From Marinobacter sp. BW6 (GTDB lineage: Bacteria > Pseudomonadota > Gammaproteobacteria > Pseudomonadales > Oleiphilaceae): a stretch of DNA of 64,000 bases. The translations under genes were made by a program, and so were the position numbers. Below, piece by piece: positions 17,451-27,564 of this stretch (position 1 is its first letter; the number at the start of each line of letters is the position of its first letter). Under the pieces are notes generated by a model. It was not told where the DNA came from. It worked only from the letters and a program-made list of their open reading frames with translations, and made no database searches. The stretch is from contig NZ_VIRN01000064.1 of assembly GCF_008107725.1 (NCBI RefSeq), positions 620,001-684,000 of the forward strand, in the 5' to 3' direction.

Positions 17451-18068
17451 ATGACCACAACGGATTCAAGACTCCAGTGTGCGCTGGCGGCGATCGACAC
17501 AGCGAATCAGGCCGATCCCAATCAGGAGTCTTTTGGCAACGAACGTCTGCCGAAGGAATACGCTTACAGCCTGCATATGACCCGCTGGCTGTTCGAGCTT
17601 GAATCCGACCCTTCCGAACGCATGCAGATCGCCTGCCGGGCCCAGCACATCGAGCGCTGGACCATGCCGCGGAAGGGCTATCCGGAAGGTCGTAAAGCCT
17701 ATTACCAGTGGCGCCAGGCCTGTGGCCGGATGCACGGCAGTCGGGCTGCGGAAATCATGGCTGGCTGTGGCTATCCGCCCGAGGAGTGCGAGCGGGTGGA
17801 GACCATCCTGACGAAGCGGCAGCTGAGGCAGGATGAAGACACCCAGCTGCTGGAAGACGTTGCCTGTATGGTGTTCCTGGAACGATATTTCGCGGAATTC
17901 TACGAGGAAAAAGCGGACTACGACCGGGAGAAGTGGCTACGCATCGTCCGCCGGACCTGGGGCAAGATGTCGCCCCGGGGACACGGGGCGGCACTAAAGC
18001 TGGCCGAAGGCATGCCGGCGCATCTGCTCGAGCTTCTGCAAGAGGCATTGGCTGAGCCTGAGGCCTGA
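17451..18068 (+). CDS. DUF4202 domain-containing protein
   Basis: A 205-residue protein of the DUF4202 family (CRAQHIERWTMPRKGYPEGRKAYYQWR, VACMVFLERYFAEF). The conserved His and Glu/Asp residues suggest a metal-dependent HD-like helical enzyme, but no member has a firmly assigned reaction that I know of. The ribosome-binding site is GGAAGAGAG. It ends 14 bases before the convergent trpC stop, leaving no room for a separate terminator. Confidence 0.88.
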   Translation: MTTTDSRLQCALAAIDTANQADPNQESFGNERLPKEYAYSLHMTRWLFELESDPSERMQIACRAQHIERWTMPRKGYPEGRKAYYQWRQACGRMHGSRAAEIMAGCGYPPEECERVETILTKRQLRQDEDTQLLEDVACMVFLERYFAEFYEEKADYDREKWLRIVRRTWGKMSPRGHGAALKLAEGMPAHLLELLQEALAEPEA

Positions 18069-18082
18069 TGGTGGTAAGAGAG

Positions 18083-18904
18083 TCAGCCTGCCGGGAAAAA
18101 CAATTCCCTTAGTTTCGAACCAGGCTCTTCCGCCCGCATGAACGATTCGCCCACCAGGAAGCCGTAAATCCCACGGCTGGTCATGGCGTCCACATCATTT
18201 CTGGTCATGATGCCGCTTTCGGTAATGGTCAGCCGATCCTTTGAAATCCACTCGTGCAGATCGAAGCTGGTGTCCAGCGACACATCGAAGGTATGCAGAT
18301 TGCGGTTATTGATGCCAACCAGAGGAGTCGTCAGCGTCAGCGCATCGTCCAGTTCCTCTCCATCGTGCACTTCGACCAACACATCCAGCCCGATCTCATG
18401 GGCAATACCTTCCAGTTCCTGCATCTGGTCTTTGGTCAGGCACGCAGCAATCAGGAGGATGCAGTCGGCGCCGATGGCCCGGCTTTCGTAGACCTGATAG
18501 GGCGCGACCATAAAGTCCTTGCGGATCACCGGCAGACTGCAGGCATTGCGGGCAGCGACAAGATAGTCTTCGTGGCCCTGGAAGAAGTCGCGGTCGGTGA
18601 GTACCGACAGACAAGCGGCGCCGCCTTTCTCGTAGCTCTCGGCAATCACTGCTGGTTCGAACGGATCCCGAAGAATGCCCTTGCTTGGTGAAGCTTTTTT
18701 GATTTCTGCGATGACAGCGGGAGCCCGCTGTTCAATTCGGCTGCGCAGAGCGTCGGCAAAGCCTCTGGCTGCAGGTTGATCCCCAGCCATGGCTTTCAGG
18801 TCTGCAATGGAAACCCTCGGTTTCCGCTCGTCGATCTCTTCCCACTTCCGATCAACAATCTTTCGAAGAATCGTCGGCGTCTTGTCCAAATGTCGTTCAG
18901 TCAT
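18083..18904 (-). CDS. trpC: indole-3-glycerol phosphate synthase
   Basis: Converts CdRP to indole-3-glycerol phosphate in tryptophan synthesis. The 273-residue monofunctional enzyme has the IGPS blocks [29 protein letters not shown] (catalytic Lys), [17 protein letters not shown] and ITESGI. It is not fused to TrpF. The frame is open upstream, but the extra N-terminal residues are encoded by a palindromic repeat, so the ATG at 18904 is the better start. It is the last trp gene here, 170 bases behind trpD. Confidence 0.96.
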   Translation of the reverse strand: MTERHLDKTPTILRKIVDRKWEEIDERKPRVSIADLKAMAGDQPAARGFADALRSRIEQRAPAVIAEIKKASPSKGILRDPFEPAVIAESYEKGGAACLSVLTDRDFFQGHEDYLVAARNACSLPVIRKDFMVAPYQVYESRAIGADCILLIAACLTKDQMQELEGIAHEIGLDVLVEVHDGEELDDALTLTTPLVGINNRNLHTFDVSLDTSFDLHEWISKDRLTITESGIMTRNDVDAMTSRGIYGFLVGESFMRAEEPGSKLRELFFPAG

Positions 18905-18933
18905 TAGCGGCCTGCAAATCAGGTGATTGGGCC

Positions 18934-19035
18934 GGTGGCGGGGACCTTTCCAAAACACGCCCGTGAATACGTCCCTGTAGGGCTTGGCGTCAGCCATCTA
19001 TGGCTGACGACAGTTTTGGAAAGGTCCCCGCCACC
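18934..19035. repeat. 102-bp palindromic repeat element (REPIN/MITE-like) between trpD and trpC
   Basis: Perfect 23-bp inverted repeats at 18934-18956 and 19013-19035 (outer sequence GGTGGCGGGGACC...) enclose a second 20-bp palindrome at 18989-19008 (GTCAGCCAT, CT, ATGGCTGAC). Nested palindromes of this size in an intergenic gap are typical of REP-derived elements mobilised by RAYT transposases. No transposase gene is in the window. The element interrupts the trp cluster and could fold into a long hairpin in the trpD-trpC mRNA. Confidence 0.75.
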
Positions 19036-19074
19036 GACCCGTCGAGCTTGGTTATTGCCTTCGTTTTGAAAGGC

Positions 19075-20103
19075 TCAAAAACACTGGGAAAAATCAGCCA
19101 GCTCTGACATCTTGCCGGCAGCTAGACCAGAGCCCATGGCGTCGAGGGCCATATCCACACCTTCTTTCGGCGTCTTGGCCAAACCAGCGACATAGATCGC
19201 TGCGCCGGCATTGAGGGCAATCAGGTCCCGGGCTTTCTCGGCCATTTCGTCGTGACCACGACCGAAAGCTGCTTTGATGAGATTCAGTGAGTCGTCGGCG
19301 GTGTCCACGGTCAGGCCCACCAGAGCCTGGCTCTTGATGCCAAGATCCTCCGGGGTGATGTCGTATTCGGTGACCTTGCCGTCTTTCAGTTCCGCCACGT
19401 GGGTGGCGCTCGCCAGACTGATCTCATCCAGGCCGTCTTTGGAGCAAACGACCATGATGTGCTCGGCCCCAAGGCGATGCAGCACCTCCGCCATCGGGCG
19501 GCACAGCTCCCGGTTGAACACGCCCACCAGTTGGCGTTTAACGCCCGCCGGGTTGGTCATCGGGCCCAGGATGTTGAAAATGGTCCGGCAGCCCAGTTCC
19601 TTGCGGGGGCCAATGGCGTGTTTCATGGCGCCGTGATGGGCCGGGGCAAACATGAAGCCGACACCGATTTCCTCGACACAGCGGGCCACTTCTTCCGGTT
19701 TCATGCTCAGGTTGATCCCCAGCTTTTCCAGCAGGTCGGCACTACCACTCTTGGACGACACCGCCCGGTTACCATGCTTGGCAACAAAGCCGCCGGCAGC
19801 CGCTACAACAAACGAGGCAGCTGAAGAGACGTTGAACAGATTGGCGCCATCGCCGCCCGTGCCGACGATGTCCACCAGTGGCTCGGCCTTGACCGTCACC
19901 TTGGTGGCCAGCTCGCGCATCACCTCGGTGGCGCCGGTAATTTCATCGATGGTTTCACTTTTCAGACGCAACCCCATGAGAAACGCGCCGATCTGGGCGT
20001 CCGTGGCCTCGCCGTTCATGACGATGCGCATCACGTCCTTCATTTCCTCCCGGGACAGGTCCAGGTTGGAGGCAATGCGGTTGAGAGCTTCTTTCATGTC
20101 CAT
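19075..20103 (-). CDS. trpD: anthranilate phosphoribosyltransferase
   Basis: Transfers phosphoribose from PRPP to anthranilate. The 342-residue enzyme has the PRPP/Mg blocks [40 protein letters not shown] and [11 protein letters not shown]. It is not fused to TrpG, as in Pseudomonas. An AGAGG ribosome-binding site stands 7 bases before the ATG at 20103. It lies 11 bases behind trpG, implying one message for trpGD and probably trpEGDC. Confidence 0.97.
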   Translation of the reverse strand: MDMKEALNRIASNLDLSREEMKDVMRIVMNGEATDAQIGAFLMGLRLKSETIDEITGATEVMRELATKVTVKAEPLVDIVGTGGDGANLFNVSSAASFVVAAAGGFVAKHGNRAVSSKSGSADLLEKLGINLSMKPEEVARCVEEIGVGFMFAPAHHGAMKHAIGPRKELGCRTIFNILGPMTNPAGVKRQLVGVFNRELCRPMAEVLHRLGAEHIMVVCSKDGLDEISLASATHVAELKDGKVTEYDITPEDLGIKSQALVGLTVDTADDSLNLIKAAFGRGHDEMAEKARDLIALNAGAAIYVAGLAKTPKEGVDMALDAMGSGLAAGKMSELADFSQCF

Positions 20104-20114
20104 GTGTCGGCCTC

Positions 20115-20696
20115 TTATTGTGTTCTCAGAAAGTTGCGCAGCAGCTCGTGGCCCTGTTCCGTCATAATAGACTCCGGATGGAACTGCACGCCCTCGATGG
20201 GCAGCGTCTTGTGGCGAACCCCCATGATTTCCTCGATGGAACCGTCGTCGTTGCGGGTCCAGGCGGTCACTTCCAGGCAGTCGGGCAGGGTGGCCTTGTC
20301 GATCACCAGGCTGTGGTAGCGGGTCGCCTGCAGCGGGTTGCTCAGTCCCCGGAACACGCCCGTGTCTTTGTGGAATACCGGGGACACCTTGCCGTGCATG
20401 ACCCGGCCGGCGCGGATGACGTCACCGCCGTAGACCTGGCCGATGGCCTGGTGGCCCAGGCAGATGCCCAGTATCGGAAGCTTGCCGGCGAAGTGCCGGA
20501 TGGCGTCCATGGAGATGCCAGCCTCGTTCGGGGTGCAGGGGCCGGGGGAAATCACCAGCCGTTCCGGGTTCAGGGCTTCAATCTGTTCGATGGTAATTTC
20601 ATCGTTGCGGTGCACCTGCACGTCGGCACCCAGTTCGGCCAGATACTGCACCACGTTGTAGGTGAAGGAATCGTAGTTATCGATCATCAGCAACAT
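20115..20696 (-). CDS. trpG: anthranilate synthase component II (glutamine amidotransferase)
   Basis: A 193-residue class I glutamine amidotransferase supplying ammonia to TrpE. The visible blocks are [37 protein letters not shown] (nucleophile Cys) and GVQFHPES (catalytic His and Glu). The same subunit often serves p-aminobenzoate synthesis (PabA) in pseudomonads, which may apply here. It lies 16 bases behind trpE and 11 ahead of trpD, with the strong ribosome-binding site GGAGGAA. Confidence 0.97.
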   Translation of the reverse strand: MLLMIDNYDSFTYNVVQYLAELGADVQVHRNDEITIEQIEALNPERLVISPGPCTPNEAGISMDAIRHFAGKLPILGICLGHQAIGQVYGGDVIRAGRVMHGKVSPVFHKDTGVFRGLSNPLQATRYHSLVIDKATLPDCLEVTAWTRNDDGSIEEIMGVRHKTLPIEGVQFHPESIMTEQGHELLRNFLRTQ

Positions 20697-20712
20697 AATC
20701 TGTTCCTCCGCC

Positions 20713-22200
20713 TCAGTGGTCGAAATCGTTGTAGGTCATGGCCACCGCCCGGAAAATGGCGCGGCCCTTGTTCATGGTTTCCTTCCACTCGAGGCGGGGC
20801 ACCGAATCGGCCACCACGCCTGCGCCGGCCTGGATGTGCAGGGTGTTGTCCTTGATCACGGCGGTACGGATGGCAATGGCGGTATCCATGTTGCCGTTGA
20901 ACGACAGATAGCCCACGGCGCCGCCGTAGACCCCACGCTTGACCGGCTCCAGTTCGTCGATAATCTCCATGGCCCGGATCTTGGGCGCACCGCTGAGGGT
21001 GCCGGCGGGCAGGGTGGCGCGCAGCACGTCCAGGCAGCTGGTGTTGTCTTTCAGCCGGCCGGTTACGTTGGAGACAATGTGCATCACGTGGGAGTAGCGC
21101 TCCACGATCATCTTGTCGGTCAGCCGGACCGTGCCGGTTTCCGACACCCGGCCGGCATCGTTACGGCCCAGATCGATCAGCATCAGATGCTCGGCGATCT
21201 CTTTCGGGTCGGCCAGCAGCTCTGTTTCCAGCGCCTTGTCCTCGGCATCGGTGGCGCCGCGCTTGCGGGTGCCGGCGATCGGCCGAACCGTCACTTCCTC
21301 GTCTTCAACCCGGGCCAGGATTTCCGGGGAGGAGCCCACGATGTGGAAATCACCCAGATCCAGGAAATACATGTAAGGGGACGGATTCAGCACCCTAAGC
21401 GACCGATACAGATTCAGCGGTGGCGCCTCGAAGGGAATCGACATGCGCTGTGAGATCACTGTCTGCATGACATCGCCATCCAGCACGTAGCCCTTGATCT
21501 TGTCCACCGCGGCTTCGAATTTGTCCTGGGTAAAGCCGGAGATGAAGTCGCTTTCGTCCACGGCCTTGCCACGAAGGTGTTCGGGGGTCCGGGGCGCGTC
21601 AGCGGTTTGCCGGTGCAGATGGTTCTCCAGCTCGTCAATGCGGCTCTGTGCCTTTTCGAAGGCGCCCTCAATGGCCGGATCGGCATGGACAATCAGATGC
21701 AGCTTGCCCCGCAGGTTGTCGAATACCACGATCTCGTTGGACACCATCAACAGGATGTCCGGCGTACCGATGCGATCAGGCGGGCAGCTCTTGCGTAGAC
21801 GTTTCTCGATATAGCGCACGGTGTCGTAGCCGAAGTAGCCCACCAGGCCGCCATTGAATCGTGGCAGCTCGTCGAGGTCCGGTGCATGGAAGCGTTTCTG
21901 GTAGGCCTCGACAAAGGCCAGCGGATCGTCCACTTCCTCGGTTTCGACAATCTCGCCGCCGCGGCTGATTTCCACTCGGTGGTCAAAGACCTTCAGCACC
22001 TCGTGGCTGGGCAGACCGATGATCGAATAACGGCCCCATTTCTCGCCGCCCTGGACGGACTCGAACAGATAGGAGTAGGGCCCGCTGGCGAGTTTGAGAT
22101 AGGTGCTCAGAGGCGTATCGAGGTCGGCGAGAACCTCGCGGTACACAGGGATGCGGTTAAAGCCGGCGTCTGCGAGCTCGGCGAATTGCTCGGGTGTCAT
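20713..22200 (-). CDS. trpE: anthranilate synthase component I
   Basis: Converts chorismate and ammonia to anthranilate; first committed step to tryptophan. The 495-residue enzyme has the chorismate-binding domain with [52 protein letters not shown] and [11 protein letters not shown]. The N-terminal [12 protein letters not shown] block is the tryptophan feedback site. AGGAAA precedes the ATG. Upstream lies a leader peptide with three Trp codons, so its expression is probably attenuated. It follows rpe-gph, the same order as in P. aeruginosa. Confidence 0.97.
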   Translation of the reverse strand: MTPEQFAELADAGFNRIPVYREVLADLDTPLSTYLKLASGPYSYLFESVQGGEKWGRYSIIGLPSHEVLKVFDHRVEISRGGEIVETEEVDDPLAFVEAYQKRFHAPDLDELPRFNGGLVGYFGYDTVRYIEKRLRKSCPPDRIGTPDILLMVSNEIVVFDNLRGKLHLIVHADPAIEGAFEKAQSRIDELENHLHRQTADAPRTPEHLRGKAVDESDFISGFTQDKFEAAVDKIKGYVLDGDVMQTVISQRMSIPFEAPPLNLYRSLRVLNPSPYMYFLDLGDFHIVGSSPEILARVEDEEVTVRPIAGTRKRGATDAEDKALETELLADPKEIAEHLMLIDLGRNDAGRVSETGTVRLTDKMIVERYSHVMHIVSNVTGRLKDNTSCLDVLRATLPAGTLSGAPKIRAMEIIDELEPVKRGVYGGAVGYLSFNGNMDTAIAIRTAVIKDNTLHIQAGAGVVADSVPRLEWKETMNKGRAIFRAVAMTYNDFDH

Positions 22201-22233
22201 GGTGCGGTTTCCTGAAATCTGATCTGCATTGTG

Positions 22234-22255
22234 GACGGAAGCCTGCGCTTCCGTC
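22234..22255 (-). promoter_or_regulatory. hairpin in the trpE leader
   Basis: A perfect 9-bp stem (GACGGAAGC with GCTTCCGTC) and a 4-base loop lie between the trpL stop and trpE, about 33 bases before the trpE ATG. It takes the place of an attenuator stem but lacks a following T tract, so it is not a classic intrinsic terminator. Confidence 0.45.
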
Positions 22256-22303
22256 AGGTGCTGCGGGCTATACGGGCAGGTGCCAGTCAGCCTCCGGGCT
22301 TGC

Positions 22304-22408
22304 TCAGCCGGTGCGCCATCGCCACCATCGTGTTGCGCGGGTAGTCAGGATGCCTCGCGCTGCAGTCAGATTCAGTCCCTGCACGGCAGGAATCTCCCGT
22401 AAAGACAT
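22304..22408 (-). CDS. trpL: trp leader peptide (34 aa) upstream of trpE
   Basis: A short frame in the gap between gph and trpE. It starts at the ATG at 22408 (MSLREIP...), ends at TGA 22304-22306, and its C-terminus reads TRWWRWRTG, with three Trp codons in four positions. An AAGGAA motif lies upstream, though about 12 bases away. Trp codon clusters in a short peptide ahead of a trp gene are the mark of translation-coupled attenuation, which is known for trpE in pseudomonads. That this peptide stalls ribosomes under Trp limitation is inference. Confidence 0.75.
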   Translation of the reverse strand: MSLREIPAVQGLNLTAARGILTTRATRWWRWRTG

Positions 22409-22432
22409 GCTCAATGTAAGTTCCTTGTGAGA

Positions 22433-23122
22433 TTACAAAAGCTCGGCCAGCGAATCAACAACCGCATCGGCACCGAGGGTATCCACGGCGGGCCCATAAT
22501 TGTATCCGTAACGGACGGCCACGCAGGGAATGCCTGCTGCCAGTGCGGCATTAATATCCGCCCCGGAATCGCCTACCATTACCGTGGTTCCGCGGGTTCC
22601 CCCCAGTGTCTCCATGGCATGAAGCAGGGGCGCGGGGTCAGGTTTCTTGACCGGGAGGGTGTCACCACCCACGGTCAGATCAAACCAGTGGTCCAGTCCC
22701 ATCTGCTCAAGCAGCGGCGCCACAAATTGTTCCGGCTTGTTGGTGACGATGCCCAGTCGGCAGCCCTGGTTCTTCAGGTGCGTGAGGCAGGCCTCGACAC
22801 CGGCATAGACCACTGAATGCTGCCCGTTGATGGAGCCGTAGGCGTGATAGAAAATCGCCAGGGCATCGTTGAACAGGGCGTCGTCTTTCGGCTTCGCCGG
22901 TTCCCAGTCCACCTGGCCGGCCAGGGCCCGGCGCACCAGAACGCTGGCGCCATTGCCTACCCAGTTCCGTACCCGGTCAATACCCGCCGGTGAGCGCCCA
23001 AGATGCGCCAGCATCTGGTCCACGGCGGCCGCCAGATCCGGTGCACTGTCCACCAGGGTGCCGTCGAGATCGAACAGGGCAACGCCCGGCCAGCGGGGAT
23101 TGAACAAACCCGCCAGGCTCAT
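22433..23122 (-). CDS. gph: phosphoglycolate phosphatase
   Basis: HAD-superfamily phosphatase, 229 aa, removing 2-phosphoglycolate formed during DNA repair. Motif I is [14 protein letters not shown] (nucleophile and acid Asp), motif [12 protein letters not shown], motif III Lys in [10 protein letters not shown] and motif [13 protein letters not shown]. Its ATG overlaps the rpe stop by 4 bases (ATGA), so translation is coupled to rpe. The rpe-gph-trpE order is conserved in pseudomonads. Confidence 0.95.
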   Translation of the reverse strand: MSLAGLFNPRWPGVALFDLDGTLVDSAPDLAAAVDQMLAHLGRSPAGIDRVRNWVGNGASVLVRRALAGQVDWEPAKPKDDALFNDALAIFYHAYGSINGQHSVVYAGVEACLTHLKNQGCRLGIVTNKPEQFVAPLLEQMGLDHWFDLTVGGDTLPVKKPDPAPLLHAMETLGGTRGTTVMVGDSGADINAALAAGIPCVAVRYGYNYGPAVDTLGADAVVDSLAELL

Positions 23123-23805
23123 TGGCTGATCACCCTGCGGGCCTGTTCCAGTTCTTCGCGCATGGCATCGATGGTGGTTTTGTAGTCATCGGTGTTGAAG
23201 ATGGCAGAACCTGCCACAAAGGTATCGGCACCGGCCTCGGCGATTTCCCGAATGTTCTCGGTCTTCACGCCACCGTCGATTTCGAGCCGGATATTGAAGT
23301 TGCTGGCATCTATGCGCTTGCGGGCTTCCCGGAGTTTGTCGAGGGTGCCGGGAATGAATTTCTGGCCGCCGAAGCCGGGATTCACTGACATCATCAGCAC
23401 CATGTCCAGCTTGTCCATCACGTGATCCATATAATGCAGTGGCGTGGCCGGGTTAAATACCAGGCCGGCCTGGCAGCCGCCGTCGCGTATCAGCTGCAGT
23501 GAGCGGTCAATGTGGTTGGACGCTTCCGGATGGAAGGTAATGTAACTGGCGCCGGCGTCGATAAACATACGGATGAGGTCGTCGACCGGCGATACCATCA
23601 GGTGTACATCAATGGGGGCCGTCACGCCATGCTTGCGCAGCGCCTCGCAGACCATGGGGCCAATGGTGAGATTGGGTACATAGTGATTGTCCATCACATC
23701 AAAGTGCACGACATCGGCGCCGGCGGCCAATACGTTGTCGACTTCCTCGCCAAGACGGGCGAAATCGGCGGACAGGATGGATGGGGCAATCAGGTAAGGG
23801 TTCAT
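23119..23805 (-). CDS. rpe: ribulose-phosphate 3-epimerase
   Basis: Interconverts ribulose-5-phosphate and xylulose-5-phosphate in the pentose phosphate pathway, linking to PRPP supply for the trp genes. The 228-residue TIM-barrel enzyme has [55 protein letters not shown] and LEIDGGV, carrying the metal-binding His/Asp residues. First gene of the rpe-gph-trpE run; it is divergent from the DUF3530 gene. Confidence 0.97.
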   Translation of the reverse strand: MNPYLIAPSILSADFARLGEEVDNVLAAGADVVHFDVMDNHYVPNLTIGPMVCEALRKHGVTAPIDVHLMVSPVDDLIRMFIDAGASYITFHPEASNHIDRSLQLIRDGGCQAGLVFNPATPLHYMDHVMDKLDMVLMMSVNPGFGGQKFIPGTLDKLREARKRIDASNFNIRLEIDGGVKTENIREIAEAGADTFVAGSAIFNTDDYKTTIDAMREELEQARRVISQ

Positions 23806-23922
23806 GACGGCTCTCTCACAACAATGGATAATGGCGTGGTCAGCGGTCCCTGCCGCACATTCAGAATGGCTGCTAGTCTAACAGTTCAGTCGCGTTTTTT
23901 CGCAGTCAAAGGATCAGTATCT

Positions 23923-24876
23923 GTGCAGAGATTCGAGATTTACCGGCCTGGCCTGCTTTGGGTTTTTGCCTTTGTGTCGTTGTTTACGCTGACGTCCACC
24001 GCTTTCGGCCAGGAACAGGGTGGGCCGGCGGACGAGACGGAAGGAACGACGGCACCGGCCTCGGAGTCTGCGAGTCGGTCCCTGGTCTGGACGGGAACCG
24101 GCGAACGCTCCCTGAGCCAGACCTTTCCCGAGGCGGCGGTGTGGCTGGAGCTTGAGGAGAACGAGCGGGCATTAGGGCTGTTCTACCCGGAAGCGAGGTT
24201 GCCGGCCCGTGGCGCGGTGCTGGTGCTGTCGGACGAAGGCGAAACCGCCGCTTCCGGGGTGACTGGGTCAATCGCAACGGGGTTGGCTTCCAGGGGCTGG
24301 GCCGTGCTCACGCTCGGCCTGGAGGCGCCCTCGCCGGTTCTGACCGAGGTCCTGATGCGGCCCGCGTTAGAGGAGCCGGCGGCTGAACCGGGTGCGGTCG
24401 AGCAGGAAGCCTCGGAATCGGTAATGATTGATGTCATGGCCTCAGAGAATGCCGATGATCTTGAGGAGCGCTACAGAGGCCGGATCAGCCAGGCGCTCCA
24501 GGCAGGACTGGCTATGTTGGTTGAGCGGGGCTATGAAGCATCGGCTGTTCTGGGGGTCGGGCGAGCCAGCATACACGTGACCAACTATTTACTGGAGGGG
24601 GCCGATGCCGACGCGCTTATCTGGGTGGCTCCCCAGTTTTACCCCGTTGACCAGCCAGAGCTGCCGGAACGTCTGGCGTCGCTGGGCACTGTATTGCTAG
24701 AGCTTTATCCCTCCGGAGCCGTCGATAATCCAACGGACTGGAATATGGGGATGAGGTTGCGTCGCGCCGGGATGAGTGGCTTTGAGCGACAACCGATTCC
24801 CTGGCTCAGTCCTGCACCGGTAGGCCTGGGCGACGGGGTGGCCAGCCGCGTTGCCGCCTGGCTGGAATCCCGCTAG
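23923..24876 (+). CDS. DUF3530 family protein, exported
   Basis: A 317-residue protein with a signal peptide (to about residue 29, TSTAFG). Its central part is an alpha/beta-hydrolase-like fold of the DUF3530 type (ARLPARGAVLVLSDEGETA, LASRGWAVLTLGLEAP). I see no convincing GxSxG nucleophile (GVGRAS stands near that position), so catalytic activity is doubtful. The GTG start at 23923 is preferred because AAGGA precedes it; the longer frame would run into rpe. Residues 30-60 are Glu/Ala-rich. It ends 2 bases before the convergent J-domain gene. Confidence 0.82.
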   Translation: MQRFEIYRPGLLWVFAFVSLFTLTSTAFGQEQGGPADETEGTTAPASESASRSLVWTGTGERSLSQTFPEAAVWLELEENERALGLFYPEARLPARGAVLVLSDEGETAASGVTGSIATGLASRGWAVLTLGLEAPSPVLTEVLMRPALEEPAAEPGAVEQEASESVMIDVMASENADDLEERYRGRISQALQAGLAMLVERGYEASAVLGVGRASIHVTNYLLEGADADALIWVAPQFYPVDQPELPERLASLGTVLLELYPSGAVDNPTDWNMGMRLRRAGMSGFERQPIPWLSPAPVGLGDGVASRVAAWLESR

Positions 24877-24878
24877 CC

Positions 24879-25643
24879 CTAGGGTTGGCGGAAGGTGTTG
24901 TGGCGCTTGATCAGATCCCAGGCCTGCTGATAGTTGAGCAGACGTTCCTTGGCCAGACTTCGATCGCGGGCATCAACCTGCTGTTGGGCGAGCTTGTCCG
25001 GATGGCATTCGGATACCTTCTTGCGGTAGGCCCGTTTAATCACCTCCAGTGAATCCCGTCGGGTAACTCCCAAGAGTTCGCAGGCCTGCTGATAACTGGT
25101 GGGTATGGAGAGGTTCTCGCTGTGCCGGGTCCAGACCTTGCTGGCATAGCTGTCGAAAATGTCCTCGCTGACGGTCACAGGCAAACCAATCTGGTCGATA
25201 GCATCTTCGCAGCGGTAGCGTCTGGACCTACCGGGCCGGCCGTTCAATTGACTGGCGTGGCACAGGCAGATAGCGGCTTTCAGGGCCGGGGCTGGCCATA
25301 GACGGCGGGACAGGCGCATGGCCAGCCCGCGGACGAAGGGCAGTTGCTCGGCCGACTTGCCCTGCTGGAACCAGTCAATGGCACGCTGGCGCTGACGCTT
25401 CGACAGCCTCATGGCTTTGATCAGGGATTCAGCATGGCCAATGTCGGCTTCAGTCACCCGTCCCTCTGCCTTGGCGATGTAACCCAGGAAAAAGAACAGG
25501 GGGCGCCGGCACCAGCGGGGCAGGTGGGCGCGCTCAATAAGAGTCGGGGCCTGGTGGCCGCAGGCCGAGAGTTCCCGCATCAGGCTTGAGAACTCGGCTT
25601 CCATCCGGGCCGGCAGCGCCGGTTGTCTCTTACTGCCGGTCAT
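24879..25643 (-). CDS. DjlA-like co-chaperone: TerB-type helical domain plus C-terminal J domain
   Basis: A 254-residue protein. Residues about 50-165 form a helical TerB/DjlA-like domain ([19 protein letters not shown]). Residues about 183-250 form a J domain with SECHPDK (HPD at 214-216) that would stimulate DnaK. Unlike E. coli DjlA it has no clear N-terminal membrane anchor. The start at 25643 has AGGGAA upstream and lies 14 bases inside the 3' end of murU, so it probably belongs to the amgK-murU transcript. Confidence 0.85.
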   Translation of the reverse strand: MTGSKRQPALPARMEAEFSSLMRELSACGHQAPTLIERAHLPRWCRRPLFFFLGYIAKAEGRVTEADIGHAESLIKAMRLSKRQRQRAIDWFQQGKSAEQLPFVRGLAMRLSRRLWPAPALKAAICLCHASQLNGRPGRSRRYRCEDAIDQIGLPVTVSEDIFDSYASKVWTRHSENLSIPTSYQQACELLGVTRRDSLEVIKRAYRKKVSECHPDKLAQQQVDARDRSLAKERLLNYQQAWDLIKRHNTFRQP

Positions 25644-26328
25644 GGTTTTCGGGTTCCCTGTCGGCCAGTCGCCGATCCAGCGCCTGCAGGCGTTCCGGGG
25701 TGCCGACGTCAACCCATTGTCCCGGATGGTAAAGCCCCTTCACGCGGCCTTCGCGCATAGCGTTGCGCAACACCGGTCCCAGCTTTCCGGCCTGGTCGGT
25801 CAGGCCCTCGAACAGGCGCCGGTGCAACAGACTGATGCCGGTAAAAGTCAGCGTATCCGGGCCATCGTCAATCAGCGACCCCAGATCGGTCAGGTTAAAG
25901 TCACCTTGAGGGTGGTGTGCTGGGTTGTCGGTGACAACCAATAGGGCGTCTGCGTCAACCGTCGGAGTCAGCTGTGACAGGTCGAAATCGCTCCAGATAT
26001 CGCCATTGATCACGATAAACCAGTCAGACTCCTCATCGGCAAGCAGGGGCAGGGCGCGCACGATGCCGCCAGCGGTTTCCAGGGGCTCGCCTTCCCGGGA
26101 GTATTGAATGGACAGTCCGAATTGGTCGCCATTCCCCAGGGTTTCTTCAATCTGGTCTCCCAGCCAGGCGTGGTTGATAACCACGTGACGGATTCCTGCC
26201 CGGCGCAGGTGCTCCAGATGGTAGCTGATCAGAGGCTTGCCAGCGGCTCTGAGCAGTGGTTTTGGTGTGGCCAGAGTCAGTGGCCGCATGCGCTCACCTT
26301 TGCCGGCGGCGAGAATCATGGCTTTCAC
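25630..26328 (-). CDS. murU: N-acetylmuramate alpha-1-phosphate uridylyltransferase
   Basis: Makes UDP-MurNAc from MurNAc-1-phosphate and UTP in the anabolic peptidoglycan recycling route that by-passes de novo synthesis, the basis of intrinsic fosfomycin resistance in pseudomonads. The 232-residue protein has the nucleotidyltransferase signature [13 protein letters not shown] (6-18), TPKPLL, and Asp in [10 protein letters not shown]. The GTG start at 26328 overlaps the amgK stop (GTGA), and AmgK supplies its substrate. Length fits P. putida MurU (about 223 aa). Confidence 0.94.
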   Translation of the reverse strand: MKAMILAAGKGERMRPLTLATPKPLLRAAGKPLISYHLEHLRRAGIRHVVINHAWLGDQIEETLGNGDQFGLSIQYSREGEPLETAGGIVRALPLLADEESDWFIVINGDIWSDFDLSQLTPTVDADALLVVTDNPAHHPQGDFNLTDLGSLIDDGPDTLTFTGISLLHRRLFEGLTDQAGKLGPVLRNAMREGRVKGLYHPGQWVDVGTPERLQALDRRLADREPENHDRQ

Positions 26329-27383
26329 TGGGGTGGATTCTCCTGGCCGGGTGCCGGGCCAATGCTTGCCGAGATCCGGGGCATGACCGTGTCGCTGAGC
26401 CATTCGTGGAAGTGGCGCAGGGCCGGCTGCCGGCTGCTGGCAACGATCAGGTACTGAACGGTTCGGGGAATATCATTGAGATAGCTGTGCTTGCCATCCC
26501 GGATGGACAGCCGGGCGAAAATCCCGGCGGCCTTCAGGTGGCGCTGCATGCCCATCAGCTCAAACCACTGTCGGAAGGTTTCCGGATCAGCCCGGTGGAG
26601 GCCTGCGGCACTGCTGCTCTGGCGATACGCTTCCAGCCACTCGCAGATGCGCTCTTCCGGCCACTGGATGTAGCAATCCTTCAGCAGCGACACGACGTCA
26701 TAGGTGACCGGCCCGGTGACAGCGTCCTGAAAGTCGATGACGCCGGGTCGAGGTTTGTCCGGGCGGACCAGCAGATTGCGGGAATGATAGTCCCGATGAA
26801 CGGTCACTTCCGGCTGGGCCAATGCGCTTTCCCGCAGCATGGAAAAAGTGGTGTCGAGCAGGGCTCGCTCACTGTTTTCGAGGCTCATGCCCAGATGCTG
26901 CTCCAGTAGCCAGTCCGGAAACAACGCCATTTCCCGCTCAAGCAGGGTGGCATCGTAGGGCGGTAGGGGGTATTCCTCGGGCGAAGGCTGGCGGGCAATG
27001 AGGGTCAACTCTGCCAGGGCATTCCGGTAGAGCTGATCTGCTGAATCGGCGTTCAACTGGCCGAGCATCAGCCGGTCGCCAAAATCCTCCAGCAGCAGGA
27101 AGCCCTCCTTCAGATCGGCCTGGACGATCTCCGGTACGGCAATCCCCTGGCGGTGCCAGTGCCGTGCGATGGCCACGAAGGGCTCGCAGTCTTCATGTTC
27201 CGGGGGAGCGTCCATGACAATAAAAGGCACGGCACCACCGGAAGCCATCGCCTCATTGGCGCGCTGCCAGACTCGAAAATAGCGGCGAAAACTGGCATCG
27301 CCGGAGACCGGTTCGGCTTCGCACTGTTCGAAGCCGGGGAACTGTCTGACCCAGTTGGTCAGCAACTGCAGGCGGGTATCCAT
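26325..27383 (-). CDS. amgK: N-acetylmuramate/N-acetylglucosamine anomeric kinase
   Basis: Phosphorylates MurNAc at the anomeric carbon for MurU. The 352-residue aminoglycoside-phosphotransferase-fold kinase has the catalytic loop HRDYHSRN (196-203) and metal-binding IDFQD (216-220). The N-terminal [11 protein letters not shown] block is typical of AmgK. It lies divergent from lptD across 181 bases, the same arrangement as in P. aeruginosa, tying cell-wall recycling to outer-membrane assembly genes. Confidence 0.95.
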   Translation of the reverse strand: MDTRLQLLTNWVRQFPGFEQCEAEPVSGDASFRRYFRVWQRANEAMASGGAVPFIVMDAPPEHEDCEPFVAIARHWHRQGIAVPEIVQADLKEGFLLLEDFGDRLMLGQLNADSADQLYRNALAELTLIARQPSPEEYPLPPYDATLLEREMALFPDWLLEQHLGMSLENSERALLDTTFSMLRESALAQPEVTVHRDYHSRNLLVRPDKPRPGVIDFQDAVTGPVTYDVVSLLKDCYIQWPEERICEWLEAYRQSSSAAGLHRADPETFRQWFELMGMQRHLKAAGIFARLSIRDGKHSYLNDIPRTVQYLIVASSRQPALRHFHEWLSDTVMPRISASIGPAPGQENPPQ

Positions 27384-27564
27384 AGCTCGGGTTGCGATCC
27401 TGAAAATAAGTTGTCGCTGACAGCGAAAGTTAGCAGACGAGTATAAAGAGGGTAAATCGGTTTTGCAGCGGAGTTTCCGTTAACAACCCTTGAGGGCACG
27501 TGTAAACTAGGCAGCGGTCTATATTGCCCGTCCTCCAATTCACCCGGAACAGGATCCAGCCACC

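Noticed and set aside
18905..18997. N-terminally extended TrpC ([10 protein letters not shown]...)
   Set aside because: The extra residues are translated from the palindromic repeat; TrpC similarity begins right after the ATG at 18904.
20716..21453. 245-codon open frame antisense to trpE
   Set aside because: The trpE active-site blocks on the other strand are intact; a codon-bias shadow.
23512..23922. Longer DUF3530 protein starting inside rpe
   Set aside because: The extension is antisense to conserved rpe codons and hides the signal peptide; the GTG at 23923 has its own ribosome-binding site.
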